In this document: positions 18,691 through 27,176 of the stretch, in pieces | Layout: the number at the start of each line of letters is the position of its first letter | Position numbering within the stretch: position 1 is the first letter of the stretch | DNA from: Saccharopolyspora endophytica | Lineage (GTDB): Bacteria > Actinomycetota > Actinomycetes > Mycobacteriales > Pseudonocardiaceae | Length of the DNA stretch: 64,000 bases | Assembly (NCBI RefSeq): GCF_018070075.1 | Contig: NZ_JAGPXE010000008.1 | Coordinates: 62,001-126,000, forward strand | Direction: 5' to 3' | Program-made: the position numbers and the translations under genes | Notes under the pieces: generated by a model | The model's database searches: none | Seen by the model: only the letters and a program-made list of their open reading frames with translations | Told to the model about the DNA's origin: nothing

Positions 18691-19373
18691 GAGCGCTCCT
18701 GGTCGTGGACGCGCGATTCTTCGCGCCGCTGCGCGGGAATCGGGCGCGGGCCCTTGGTGAGGTAGGGGTTTCCGAGCCTGGCCAGGAACAACGTGGGTGC
18801 GAACAGCGGCACCACCGCCGACAGCGCGGCGGCCGTGACTCCTGCTCGCACGACGTCGTTCGGGAACAACGTGGTGCGGTCCAGGAAGCGGCGGGAGATC
18901 TGCGCGGTGATCCACAGCAGCACCACGAACCCGACCATGCTCGCCACCGCGACCAGCATCGCGGGCCGGTAGCCGAGTCGCTCGGCGCCCAGCATCACCG
19001 CGACCCAGCCGAGCAGGGCCGGGAGCTGGCCCCGTTCGGTGGTGGCCGCCCACAGCAGTCCGCCGAAGATCGCGAGTCCGCCGCCGCTGTGCTGCCAGGT
19101 CTCGGCGACCCGCTCCGCCCAGCCGCCGCCGGTGACGCCGACGCGCGCGGCGAGCTCTCCGAGCACGCCCAGCGCGCTCGGTCCGTGCGCGGGTGCGATG
19201 AACTGCCCGACGATCCACGCCAACGCCCACAGCGACACGCAGCACGCCACGAACTGCTGCCACCGAGGCCGGTCCAGAGCCACGAGCACCAACCGCCGCA
19301 ATCCCCGCACAACCACCCCAACCTCTCGGCCGATCTTCCGAGGATGGGCCACCCCCTCCTCCCCGACCAGCAC
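18687..19373 (-). CDS. Multi-pass membrane protein of unknown function
   Basis: Hypothetical inner-membrane protein of 228 residues with about four to five hydrophobic segments (FVACCVSLWALAWIVGQFIA near 40-60, LAIFGGLLWAATT, LLGWVAVMLGAERLG, LVAVASMVGFVVLLWITA, AALSAVVPLFAPTLFLARL). The last 25 residues are charged and cytoplasmic. The start is uncertain: GTG 19373 is the longest, with other in-frame GTG codons about 7 and 20 codons later. I do not recognise the family. It shares a 4-bp convergent overlap with the gene at 17446 and sits just downstream of two perfect palindromes. Confidence 0.65.
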   Translation of the reverse strand: MLVGEEGVAHPRKIGREVGVVVRGLRRLVLVALDRPRWQQFVACCVSLWALAWIVGQFIAPAHGPSALGVLGELAARVGVTGGGWAERVAETWQHSGGGLAIFGGLLWAATTERGQLPALLGWVAVMLGAERLGYRPAMLVAVASMVGFVVLLWITAQISRRFLDRTTLFPNDVVRAGVTAAALSAVVPLFAPTLFLARLGNPYLTKGPRPIPAQRREESRVHDQERS

Positions 19374-19407
19374 ATCGCCGATGTCTCGCCCGCTTGGGTG
19401 AAGGAAT

Positions 19408-19467
19408 TCGAATTTCGCGCGAAATTCGAGGCCCGGCCTCGGAAGTCGAATTTCGCGCGAAATTCGA
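19408..19467. repeat. Two copies of a perfect 22-bp palindrome
   Basis: TCGAATTTCGCGCGAAATTCGA occurs as two copies at 19408-19429 and 19446-19467, each perfectly self-complementary, 38 bp centre to centre. A small inverted repeat GAGGCCCGGCCTC lies between them. They sit between two minus-strand genes (18687-19373 and 19500-20507). Confidence 0.9.
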
Positions 19468-19499
19468 ATCGCCCTCCGGGCTGGGCTCGTCGGCGCTGG

Positions 19500-20507
19500 T
19501 CAGAACGTCGCGGGGAGGGCGGCGCAGGGCCCGGATCCCGCGCAGGGCAACGGGATCTGCAGGACTTCGGTGCCGTCGACCAACCACTGGGCCCGGCCCG
19601 GGACGGAGACGAGGACCCGGCCCTGGGGGTCGGCGGAGAGGCCGAGGTGCACCGGTTCGAGCGGCGGGGTCGCGAACGGCACGCCCGCGGCCAGCTTCCG
19701 GCCCGTGTCGGCGGCGTAGGTCGCGACCCGGGCACGGCCCGGAGCGGTGCAGTCGGCGGGTTCGAGGGCGGCGATGTCCGGGCCGGCTCCGGCGATGGCC
19801 AGCGGCCCGCACGGGCCCGTCGGGGCCGCGCGACTCGCGTCGACGGTGGTCGGATCCGGGTCGGTGATGAGGAGTTCAGCCGGTCCGCCGCGTTCGGCGA
19901 GCAGCGCCAGCCGTCCGTCACCGGACAGCGCGAGGTCGATCACGCGCAGCCCGGGAGTCGGGAGGTCCCGGCGGTCGCCGCCGATCCACAGCACGATCCG
20001 GTCGCCGTCGGCGTAGGCGACCCGGCCGCCCGCCGCGGTCAGCGCACGAGCGTCCCCGGCGTCGGCTAGCTCCCGCTGCGCGCCGCCGGTGGCCACCTCG
20101 ACGACGCGTTGACCGTCCGATGTGGACACCAGTGCGAACACCCGGCCCTGGTCCTCGGCCAGATCGGCCACCTCGCCACCGGACACCTGGGCGACATCGC
20201 CCTGCCTGCGCCCGGACGCCACGTCGAACGTCGCGATCGCCCCGCCCCCCACGGCGGCGGCGTAGTTGCCCGGCCGCACGCTCACCGGCTGCGGGTCCGG
20301 TGCCTGGAAACCCAGTGCCACGCCGACGAAGATGGCTGCCACCGCGGCTGCGGCGAGGACCAGGAACGTCGGTCGGCGGTGCGGCGCGCGCCTGCGCCGG
20401 GCGGCGGCCAGCAGTCGTGGCAGCGAATCCGGCGCCGGTTCGACATCGGCGACGGCCCGGTGCATCCGGGCGCGCACCAGCTCGGTGTCGCGATCGAGTT
20501 CGTTCAC
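19500..20507 (-). CDS. Membrane-anchored beta-propeller-like protein, probable sigma-factor partner
   Basis: Protein of 335 residues coded directly after a SigE-family sigma factor. A 47-residue basic cytoplasmic head (LLAAARRRRAPHRRP) precedes one membrane segment (FLVLAAAAVAAIFVGVALGF, about 48-67). About 265 extracytoplasmic residues follow, with repeats of the type GGRVAYADGDRIVLWIGG and LALSGDGRLALLAE, suggesting a beta-propeller. No zinc-binding HxxxCxxC anti-sigma motif is present. GTG 20507 overlaps the sigma-factor stop by 4 bp. An anti-sigma or sensor role is inference from this layout. Two late Cys residues (PCAGSGPCAA) close the chain. Confidence 0.75.
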   Translation of the reverse strand: MNELDRDTELVRARMHRAVADVEPAPDSLPRLLAAARRRRAPHRRPTFLVLAAAAVAAIFVGVALGFQAPDPQPVSVRPGNYAAAVGGGAIATFDVASGRRQGDVAQVSGGEVADLAEDQGRVFALVSTSDGQRVVEVATGGAQRELADAGDARALTAAGGRVAYADGDRIVLWIGGDRRDLPTPGLRVIDLALSGDGRLALLAERGGPAELLITDPDPTTVDASRAAPTGPCGPLAIAGAGPDIAALEPADCTAPGRARVATYAADTGRKLAAGVPFATPPLEPVHLGLSADPQGRVLVSVPGRAQWLVDGTEVLQIPLPCAGSGPCAALPATF

Positions 20508-20995
20508 ACCCGCTCCCCCAGCAACTCCGACAGCCTGGCCACCCCGCGCGAGCAGTAGGACTTCACCGACCCCTGGCTGCATCCCATCACCTCGGCGGTG
20601 CGGACTTCGCTCAGGTCGGCGTAGTAGCGCAGCACGATGGCCTCCCGCTGCCGCCGCGGCAGCCGCGCGAGGGCCTGGGCGAGCACGGCGCGGTCGAGCC
20701 CGCGCCCGGTGTCGTCGGGGAGGCTGTCGGCCACGGCCAGCTTCGGCAGGTACTTGCGGGCGACCAGCCGTCTGCGCAAGGTCGATCTCGCCCGGTTGAG
20801 CACCGCCTGCCGCAGGAAGGCCAGCGCCTTGTCGGGATCGCGCAGCCTGGTCCGCGAGTCGAAGACCCGCAGGTAGGCGTCCTGCACGATGTCCTCGGCG
20901 GAGGCTCGGTCGTCCACCAGCAGCACCGCGATCCGCAGCAGTTGCGCGTAGTGCTCCTGGTAGAGGTCGGTCAGCTTGTTCGTCAGCTCGTCCAT
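20504..20995 (-). CDS. SigE-family ECF RNA polymerase sigma factor
   Basis: Short extracytoplasmic-function-type sigma factor, 163 residues. Region 2 includes LYQEHYAQLLRIAVLLV and the conserved AEDIVQDAYLRVF; region 4 has LPRRQREAIVLRYYADLSE and the helix-turn-helix MGCSQGSVKSYCSRGVARL. This is the actinobacterial SigE-family (SigE-like, TIGR02983) pattern. ATG 20995 is chosen because the conserved domain begins there; longer GTG starts are possible. The stop overlaps the downstream membrane-protein gene by 4 bp, so the two are co-translated and probably work together as regulator and partner. Confidence 0.88.
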   Translation of the reverse strand: MDELTNKLTDLYQEHYAQLLRIAVLLVDDRASAEDIVQDAYLRVFDSRTRLRDPDKALAFLRQAVLNRARSTLRRRLVARKYLPKLAVADSLPDDTGRGLDRAVLAQALARLPRRQREAIVLRYYADLSEVRTAEVMGCSQGSVKSYCSRGVARLSELLGERV

Positions 20996-21380
20996 TGCCG
21001 CCGACCCGTCACCCGGCCGGACGGTCACAGGCATTGCGATCGACACCGTCACATCTGTGCACGACGCCCGGGACCCCCTTCTGGGTTGTGGCCGGAATCC
21101 GGTCGTTACCGAATCGGCTGTGATCAACGGCGGCGACTCTACCGACGCGGCGCGCTGTTGATCAGTCCATCCGGCGACTTCACGCCAGTGGACCAAGATC
21201 GAGTCGCAGGAGCGGAAGCCGACATGCCGCTTGCCCGGCCGACCTCACCCGAGCAGGCCGTCCACCTCTTCACATCCTGATTACTCTCGCGCAACGGGCT
21301 GGACATTCCAGACGCGCGAGCCGATGCTCTAGAACTGCTGTGCAACCGCATCTCGCGCAGCAGGATTGGAGTCCGAGACG
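20996..21380. other. Divergent intergenic region, sigma factor / cstA
   Basis: About 385 bp without a convincing gene. Near cstA there is a nested hairpin: CTCGCGC (21286-21292) with GCGCGAG (21314-21320), and inside it CTGGA/TCCAG around CAT (21299-21311). It would lie in the cstA leader 60 bases before the start. Confidence 0.5.
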
Positions 21381-23567
21381 GTGGCTACGACAACGGCCCC
21401 GAGCGGTGGATCGGCTCGGAAACGCAGAATGAGTCCCAAGGAAATCACCATCTGGGTGCTGGTCGCGTTGGTCGGCGCGGTCAGCTGGGGTGTGATCGCG
21501 CTGGTGCGCGGTGAGGAGATCTCGGCCGCCTGGCTGGTCTTCGCAGCCCTGGCGTCCTATGCCATCGCGTACCGGTTCTACGCCCGGTTCATCACCAACC
21601 GGGTCCTCAAGACCGACGACGAACGGGCGACCCCGGCCGAGCGGCTCAACAACGGAGCCGACTTCCACCCGACCGACCGGCGGGTGCTCTTCGGCCACCA
21701 CTTCGCCGCGATCGCGGGCGCCGGTCCGCTGGTGGGTCCGGTGCTGGCCGCGCAGATGGGTTACCTGCCCGGCACGATCTGGATCATCATCGGCGTCATC
21801 TTCGCCGGTGCCGTGCAGGACATGGTGGTGCTGTTCTTCTCCACCCGCCGCAACGGCCGCAGCCTCGGCCAGATGGCCCGCGAGGAGATCGGCCCGGTGG
21901 GCGGCGTGGCGGCGCTGATCGCCGTGCTCGCGATCATGATCATCCTGCTGGCGGTGCTGGCGCTGGTCGTGGTGGGTGCCCTCAAGGGCTCGCCGTGGGG
22001 TGCGTTCTCGATCGGCATGACGATCCCGATCGCCCTGTTCATGGGCTTCTACCTGCGATACCTGCGGCCCGGCAAGATCGTCGAGGTGTCGATGATCGGC
22101 ATCGCGCTGCTGCTGCTGAGCATCGCCGGCGGCAGCTGGGTCGCCGAGTCCGGCATGGCGGAGTTCTTCACGCTCACCGGCAACGAGGTCACCTTCGCGC
22201 TGATCATCTACGGCTTCGTCGCCTCGGTGCTGCCGGTGTGGATGCTGCTGGCTCCGCGCGACTACCTGAGCACCTTCATGAAGGTCGGCGTGATCGTGCT
22301 GCTGGCGGTGTCGATCCTGGTCGCGATGCCGGGGATGAAGACCGCGGCGGTCACCGACTTCGCCCTCAACGGCGAGGGCCCGGTGTTCTCCGGCGCGCTG
22401 TTCCCGTTCGTGTTCATCACGATCGCCTGCGGTGCGCTGTCCGGGTTCCACGCGCTGATCTCCTCGGGCACCACGCCGAAGATGATCGAGAAGGAATCGC
22501 AGATCCGGGTCATCGGCTACGGCGGCATGCTCACCGAGTCGTTCGTGGCGATCATGGCGCTGGCCGCGGCCTGCATCATCGATCCGGGCATCTACTTCGC
22601 GATGAACATGCCCGACAGCGCGCTCGGCGACACCGTGCAGTCGGCCTCGCAAGCGGTGGCGGGCATCGGCTTCCAGGTCACCCCGGAGCAGCTGTCGGCT
22701 GCCGCGGCGGCGGTCGAGGAGGAGACGCTGGTGGGCCGCAGCGGCGGCGCACCGACCCTGGCGCTGGGCCTGTCCGAGGTGTTCTCGCAGGTCATGGGCG
22801 GGGACGCGATGAAGGCGTTCTGGTACCACTTCGCGGTGATGTTCGAGGCGCTGTTCATCCTGACCACTGTGGACGCCGGTACCCGGGTGGGCCGGTTCAT
22901 GCTGCAGGACACGGTCGGCAACGTCTGGAAGCGCTTCGGCGACGTCAGCTGGAAGCCGGGCAACTGGCTGGCCAGCGCGGTCATCGTCGGCGCGTGGGGC
23001 TACTTCCTGTGGGCCGGCGTGAACGACCCGCTGGGCGGCATCAACCAGCTGTTCCCGCTGTTCGGCATCGCCAACCAGCTGCTGGCGGCGGTGGCGCTCG
23101 CGGTGGCCACGACGCTGCTGATCAAGGCGGGCAAGGCCAAGTACGCCTGGGTGACGCTGATCCCGCTGGCCTGGGACGCGGCGGTGACGCTGACGGCGAG
23201 CTGGCAGAAGATCTTCTCCTCCGACGCCAAGATCGGGTTCTTCGCCCAGCGCGCGTCCTACCAGGCCGCGCTCGACGCCGGGCAGACCAGCAAGGGCACG
23301 GCCGACACCGTCGAGGAGATGCAGAAGGTGGTGGTCAACTCCACTGTGGACGGCGTGCTGAGCGTGCTGTTCGCGGTGCTGATCATCATCGTGCTGGTGG
23401 ACGCGGTCCGCGTCTGGATCAAGGCGCTGCGCACCACCGAGCCGCTGCCCAGCACCGAGGCCGAGTACGTGAAGTCGGAGCTGTGGGCACCCTCCGGCCT
23501 CATCCCCACGGCCGAGGAACGCCAGAAGCAGAAGGAGCTCGCCTCCTCCGGGAGTGGCGGGAGTTGA
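21381..23567 (+). CDS. cstA: Carbon starvation protein CstA, pyruvate/peptide transporter family
   Basis: Large polytopic transporter of 728 residues of the CstA family, involved in uptake of pyruvate or peptides during carbon starvation. It has many hydrophobic segments and the family motifs FGHHFAAIAGAGPLVGPVLA near 100-120, GAVQDMVVLF, SGFHALISSGTTPK, and LTTVDAGTRVGRFMLQD near 495. GTG 21381 gives MATTTAPSGG with GGAG about nine bases upstream; TTG 21366 is an in-frame alternative. It is followed by an overlapping YbdD gene, the usual two-gene arrangement. Confidence 0.95.
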   Translation: MATTTAPSGGSARKRRMSPKEITIWVLVALVGAVSWGVIALVRGEEISAAWLVFAALASYAIAYRFYARFITNRVLKTDDERATPAERLNNGADFHPTDRRVLFGHHFAAIAGAGPLVGPVLAAQMGYLPGTIWIIIGVIFAGAVQDMVVLFFSTRRNGRSLGQMAREEIGPVGGVAALIAVLAIMIILLAVLALVVVGALKGSPWGAFSIGMTIPIALFMGFYLRYLRPGKIVEVSMIGIALLLLSIAGGSWVAESGMAEFFTLTGNEVTFALIIYGFVASVLPVWMLLAPRDYLSTFMKVGVIVLLAVSILVAMPGMKTAAVTDFALNGEGPVFSGALFPFVFITIACGALSGFHALISSGTTPKMIEKESQIRVIGYGGMLTESFVAIMALAAACIIDPGIYFAMNMPDSALGDTVQSASQAVAGIGFQVTPEQLSAAAAAVEEETLVGRSGGAPTLALGLSEVFSQVMGGDAMKAFWYHFAVMFEALFILTTVDAGTRVGRFMLQDTVGNVWKRFGDVSWKPGNWLASAVIVGAWGYFLWAGVNDPLGGINQLFPLFGIANQLLAAVALAVATTLLIKAGKAKYAWVTLIPLAWDAAVTLTASWQKIFSSDAKIGFFAQRASYQAALDAGQTSKGTADTVEEMQKVVVNSTVDGVLSVLFAVLIIIVLVDAVRVWIKALRTTEPLPSTEAEYVKSELWAPSGLIPTAEERQKQKELASSGSGGS

Positions 23568-23770
23568 ACGGCACGACGCTGACCAGGCTGCGCGGATCCG
23601 TCCGCGCGGCCTGGCAGATCGTGCGCGGTGTCGTGGGCGAGACGGCCTACGAGACCTACCTGGAGCACCACCGCGCCCACCACGGCTCCGAGCAGCCGAT
23701 GTCCGAGCGCGAGTTCTGGCGAGCTCACATCGACCGCAAGGAGATCGATCCCGGATCGCGCTGCTGCTGA
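23564..23770 (+). CDS. YbdD/YjiX family small protein
   Basis: A 68-residue protein of the YbdD (DUF466) family, which is almost always coded after cstA and is thought to assist the transporter. Typical motifs are QIVRGVVGETAYETYLEHH and EREFWRAHIDRKE, and the C-terminus ends in SRCC. The TTG at 23564 overlaps the cstA stop by 4 bp, with GGGAG upstream, so translation is coupled. It is too short to say more about mechanism. Confidence 0.9.
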   Translation: MNGTTLTRLRGSVRAAWQIVRGVVGETAYETYLEHHRAHHGSEQPMSEREFWRAHIDRKEIDPGSRCC

Positions 23771-23782
23771 TCCGTTGACCAC

Positions 23783-23816
23783 GAGGGCGGGAGTTCCACC
23801 GGGAACTTCCGCCCTC
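23783..23816 (+). terminator. Terminator of cstA-ybdD
   Basis: A 15-bp stem (GAGGGCGGGAGTTCC with GGAACTTCCGCCCTC, one G-U pair) around a 4-base loop, 12 bases after the stop of the ybdD gene. No U tract. Confidence 0.85.
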
Positions 23817-23942
23817 CGTCGTGGGCGGGGATGCTCCCGAGCAGCGGATTTCCACTCAGCGGTAGCGAGGCATCCGCACGTGCCGGTCGCGGATCGGACA
23901 GTGATGCTTGTCCGAGGTCCGGAGAAGAAGTGAGGCCCCACC

Positions 23943-25115
23943 TTGCGCACCCAGGTCGCGATCGTCGGCGGTGGTCCCGCCGGTCTGCTGCTGTCCCACC
24001 TGCTGCACCTGCAGGGCATCGACTCGGTCGTGCTGGAGCGGCGGAGCCAGGAGTACGTCCAGCAGCGGGTCCGGGCGGGCGTGCTGGAGCAGGGCACGGT
24101 CGACCTGCTGCGCGAGGTCGGCGTGGGCGAGCGGATGCTGCGCGAGGGCGACCGGCACGAGGGCGTGCACATGCAGTTCGACGACGAGCGGCTGCACATC
24201 CCGTTCACCGAGCTCACCGGTCGCGCCATCACCGTCTACGGCCAGCAGGAGGTCGTCAAGGACCTCAACGAGCGGCGGCGGGCCGACGGCGGCCAGGTGC
24301 TGTTCGAGGTCGACGACGTCGCTGTGCACGACGTGACGACCGAGAGCCCGAGCGTGACCTTCACCCACGACGGCCGCGCGCAGGTGCTGCACGCGGACTT
24401 CGTCGCCGGCTGCGACGGCTTCCACGGCGTGTGCCGGGACGTCATCCCGCCGGACGTGCGCCGCGTCTACGAGCGGGTCTACCCGTTCGGCTGGCTGGGC
24501 ATCCTCGCCGAGGTCGCGCCCTCCACCGATGAGCTGATCTACGCCAACCACGAGAGCGGGTTCGCGCTCCACAGCATGCGTTCGGCCGGCATCAGCCGCT
24601 TCTACCTGCAGTGCGAGCCGGACGAGACGCTGGCGAACTGGTCCGACGCGCGCATCTGGGACGAGCTGCACGCGCGCCTGGCCGCTCCGGGCTGGAAGCT
24701 GCAGGAGGGGCCGATCATCGACCGGTCGGTCACCGCGATGCGCAGCTTCGTGGCCGAGCCGCTGCGTCACGGGACGCTCTTCCTCGCGGGCGATTCGGCG
24801 CACATCGTGCCGCCGACCGGCGCGAAGGGCCTCAACCTGGCGGTGGCCGACGTGGACCGGCTCGCGGAGGCGCTCGTCGACCACTACCGCACCGGCAGCG
24901 ACGCCGGGCTGGACGAGTACTCGGCGAAGTGCCTGGAACGGGTGTGGCGGGTGCAGCACTTCTCGTGGTGGATGACGTCGATGACGCACCGCTTCGAGGG
25001 CCCGGACCAGGACTTCGAGCGCCGCCTGCAGCGCTCCCAATTCGACTACCTGCGCTCCTCGACGGCCGCGGCGACGACGCTGGCGGAGAACTACGTCGGC
25101 ATGCCGCTGCGCTGA
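23943..25115 (+). CDS. pobA: 4-hydroxybenzoate 3-monooxygenase
   Basis: FAD monooxygenase that converts 4-hydroxybenzoate to protocatechuate for the beta-ketoadipate pathway, 390 residues, the standard PobA length. GGGPAG is at residues 9-14, the PHBH-specific RVRAGVLEQGT segment near 42-52, the DG motif in AGCDGFHGVCR, and the FAD motif FLAGDSAHIVPPTGAKGLN near 283-300. The TTG at 23943 starts at the conserved MRTQVAIVGGG with GTGAGG upstream. No other protocatechuate genes are next to it; it may act as a single peripheral entry gene. Confidence 0.92.
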   Translation: MRTQVAIVGGGPAGLLLSHLLHLQGIDSVVLERRSQEYVQQRVRAGVLEQGTVDLLREVGVGERMLREGDRHEGVHMQFDDERLHIPFTELTGRAITVYGQQEVVKDLNERRRADGGQVLFEVDDVAVHDVTTESPSVTFTHDGRAQVLHADFVAGCDGFHGVCRDVIPPDVRRVYERVYPFGWLGILAEVAPSTDELIYANHESGFALHSMRSAGISRFYLQCEPDETLANWSDARIWDELHARLAAPGWKLQEGPIIDRSVTAMRSFVAEPLRHGTLFLAGDSAHIVPPTGAKGLNLAVADVDRLAEALVDHYRTGSDAGLDEYSAKCLERVWRVQHFSWWMTSMTHRFEGPDQDFERRLQRSQFDYLRSSTAAATTLAENYVGMPLR

Positions 25116-25158
25116 AAATCGGTTTCGCGCGGGTTCCCCGGGCGGAACAATTCGGCGA

Positions 25159-25857
25159 GTGGATTTCGAGACGTTTGACGCGCGCGGATACCGGACGGTC
25201 GATGTCCGGACGGGATACGGCGAGTGGGTCGCCGACTACGAGAACACCGTCGAGGACGTGATGGACCTGGCGCTGCTGGAGCGCCTGGTCGAGCCGAGGT
25301 GGTCGGCGGTGAGCAGGGCCGCCGACCTCGGCTGCGGCACCGGCCGCACCGGGCAGTGGCTGCGGGAGCACGGCGTCGAGCACATCGACGGCGTGGACGT
25401 CACCCCGGAGATGCTGGACCTGGCGCGCCGCCGAGGCGCGCACGAGCGGCTGGAGGAGGCCGACGCCACGGCCACCGGGCTGCCCGGCGGTGCCTACGAC
25501 CTGGTGATCTGCTCGCTGATCGACGAGCACCTGGAGGACCTGCGTCCGCTCTACGCGGAAGCGCACCGGCTGGCCGCACCCGGGGCGGCGTTCGTGCTGG
25601 TCACGTTCCACCCGCACTTCATCATGACCTCGGGCATGCCCACCCACTACACCAACGCCGCAGGCGAACCGGTCGCGATCGCCACGAACGTGCACCTGAT
25701 CAGCGACCACGTCGCAGCAGGCCTCGGCGCGGGCTGGCGGCTGGCCGAGCTCCACGAGAACGTCATCGACGACGCCTGGCTCAAGATCAAGCCCAAGTGG
25801 GAGCGCTTCCGCAACCACCCCTTCTCGGCCGCCTACACCTGGCGCGAGGGCTCCTAG
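25159..25857 (+). CDS. Class I SAM-dependent methyltransferase
   Basis: Methyltransferase of 232 residues with a classical seven-strand SAM fold: motif I ADLGCGTGRTG near 55-65, an acidic ribose-binding position in IDGVDVTPEML, and a post-motif region YDLVICSLIDEHL. The substrate is unknown. GTG 25159 begins MDFETFDARGY, with GGCGAG upstream; the short gap after pobA (43 bp) means co-transcription with pobA is possible. Alternatives such as a ubiquinone/menaquinone methyltransferase cannot be excluded but there is no supporting context. Confidence 0.82.
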   Translation: MDFETFDARGYRTVDVRTGYGEWVADYENTVEDVMDLALLERLVEPRWSAVSRAADLGCGTGRTGQWLREHGVEHIDGVDVTPEMLDLARRRGAHERLEEADATATGLPGGAYDLVICSLIDEHLEDLRPLYAEAHRLAAPGAAFVLVTFHPHFIMTSGMPTHYTNAAGEPVAIATNVHLISDHVAAGLGAGWRLAELHENVIDDAWLKIKPKWERFRNHPFSAAYTWREGS

Positions 25858-26302
25858 GCGTCCGGGATCGCCGCGACACCAGCGGTTTCGGGTGCGGCCC
25901 TCGGCCGCCGGCCCCGCGGCGCTTCATCACCTCCTGGGGCGCCTCGTGCCGGGACCGCAGCGAGCGCCGGGGGCTCCGCGAGACGGAATTCTCGCGGCCG
26001 TCCCGGCGCGCCGAAGAATTTTTTCAGTCCGCGCTGAAGCGGAAAAGCCTGTTCACGGCTTCACGCGTTCCCCCAAAAGAGTGGACAGCCCGATGTCCGA
26101 TGAGCCCGCCGCGGGTGGTGTGTAAGCTTGGCGCTGGTCGTTGTTTTTCTGGGTTCGTGTTTGCGCACGCTCGCAGGATTTGATGCGAGCGAGCAGCTTG
26201 TCCGTGGTTGTAGCTGGAAAGCCGCCGTTCGAGATCCCCGGCCCGGGCTCCCACGAAGTGTGGGCTCCCGTCAAACGCTCCAGCTCCCAGGAGGAGACAG
26301 AC
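25858..26302. other. Gap and structured leader before the cold-shock gene
   Basis: About 445 bp. The first half shows no gene. From about 26120 on it is likely the 5' leader of the cold-shock gene: a hairpin GCTCGCA/TGCGAGC (26169-26190), a CCCAC/GTGGG hairpin around 26250-26265, and a long T-rich run near 26145. Long structured leaders are usual for csp genes and could act as RNA thermosensors. Confidence 0.5.
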
Positions 26303-26503
26303 ATGGCACAGGGAACTGTGAAGTGGTTCAACGCTGAAAAGGGCTTCGGCTTCATCGCCCCCAACGACGGTGGCCCGGACGTCTTCGTCCACTACTCGGC
26401 CATCGACGCCAGCGGGTTCCGCAGCCTCGAAGAGGACCAGCAGGTCACCTACGAGGTCACCCAGGGCCCGAAGGGCCCGCAGGCCAGCTCGGTTCGCGTC
26501 TGA
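26303..26503 (+). CDS. Cold-shock protein, CspA family
   Basis: Single cold-shock domain of 66 residues that binds single-stranded RNA and DNA. RNP1 KGFGFI is at residues 13-18 and RNP2 VFVHYSAI follows; the first residues [10 protein letters not shown] are canonical. ATG 26303 has an AGGAGGAGA ribosome site. A long leader upstream and a strong terminator downstream make this a single-gene unit. It may serve growth at low temperature or be constitutive; sequence alone does not decide. Confidence 0.96.
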   Translation: MAQGTVKWFNAEKGFGFIAPNDGGPDVFVHYSAIDASGFRSLEEDQQVTYEVTQGPKGPQASSVRV

Positions 26504-26523
26504 GCCTCGCACGCATGAACGCC

Positions 26524-26555
26524 GCCGGCTGCTCGCCTTCGGGCGAGCAGCCGGC
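26524..26555 (+). terminator. Terminator of the cold-shock gene
   Basis: Perfect 14-bp stem (GCCGGCTGCTCGCC with GGCGAGCAGCCGGC) closed by a TTCG tetraloop, 20 bases after the stop codon. Confidence 0.93.
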
Positions 26556-27176
26556 GCGCTGCTATCAGGAAGGTTTCTCATAACCACCGCAACACCCGTG
26601 TCCTCCGGGACACCGGCACCCAGGCAGGCCGCTCCGGACGAGATCGCCCCGGTCCAGTTCGTCGAGCCAGAGCCCGCCCCCATCGAAGAGCACGCACAAC
26701 CGGTCGCCGATCACAGCGAAGCCGGAATGCTCGACCTCCGCAGCCCTTTCACCGCGTAGACCAGCCCGAAGCACCCGCGAGGCGCTCGACCTTGCGGGCG
26801 CTCGGATCGACGGACACCCGTCGCTCGACTCCGCGCACCTGACCGGCGACGCCGACCACCCTGCCATCGATGCAGGGCGAACGCGGGTGGAGCACGGGAC
26901 CTTTCGGCCGCGGGACCACAGTGGACGGAGAGTTCCGCCTGCCCGCGCGCGAATCTCCGGCCCGGTGATGCTGAACCGGTCGCGCCGATGCGCGCTGAAC
27001 TTCGAGCGCAGCACGATCGATTCCCGGTTCTCGCTGAGCGACCTCGCCACCGACGGCTGACCCCGAAGGCGACGATTTATCGCGGTGCGCCGGCGCGGGC
27101 TGCGCCCGTAGCATTTGGCGATGTTGCCCTGGCTCGTCGGAGGGGAGGGCTCGTCGCTGGATCTCCGCCTCGGCCC
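26556..27176. other. Gene-poor stretch, possibly decayed coding sequence
   Basis: About 620 bp with no convincing intact gene. On the minus strand two short stretches look protein-like but lie in different frames: PRKGPVLH-type sequence with CIDGRVVGVAGQVRGVERRV around 26790-26920, and FAVIGDRLCVLFDGGGLWLD around 26640-26730. A stop (TGA near 26757) separates them. This could be a frameshifted remnant. The family is not recognised. Confidence 0.3.

Noticed and set aside
17386..19812. An 808-codon minus-strand open frame
   Set aside because: It is Arg/Pro/Gly-rich shadow sequence crossing three real genes and both strands; no family motif.
21270..23855. An 861-codon minus-strand open frame over cstA
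   Set aside because: Low-complexity His/Arg/Asp sequence, antisense to a clear CstA gene.
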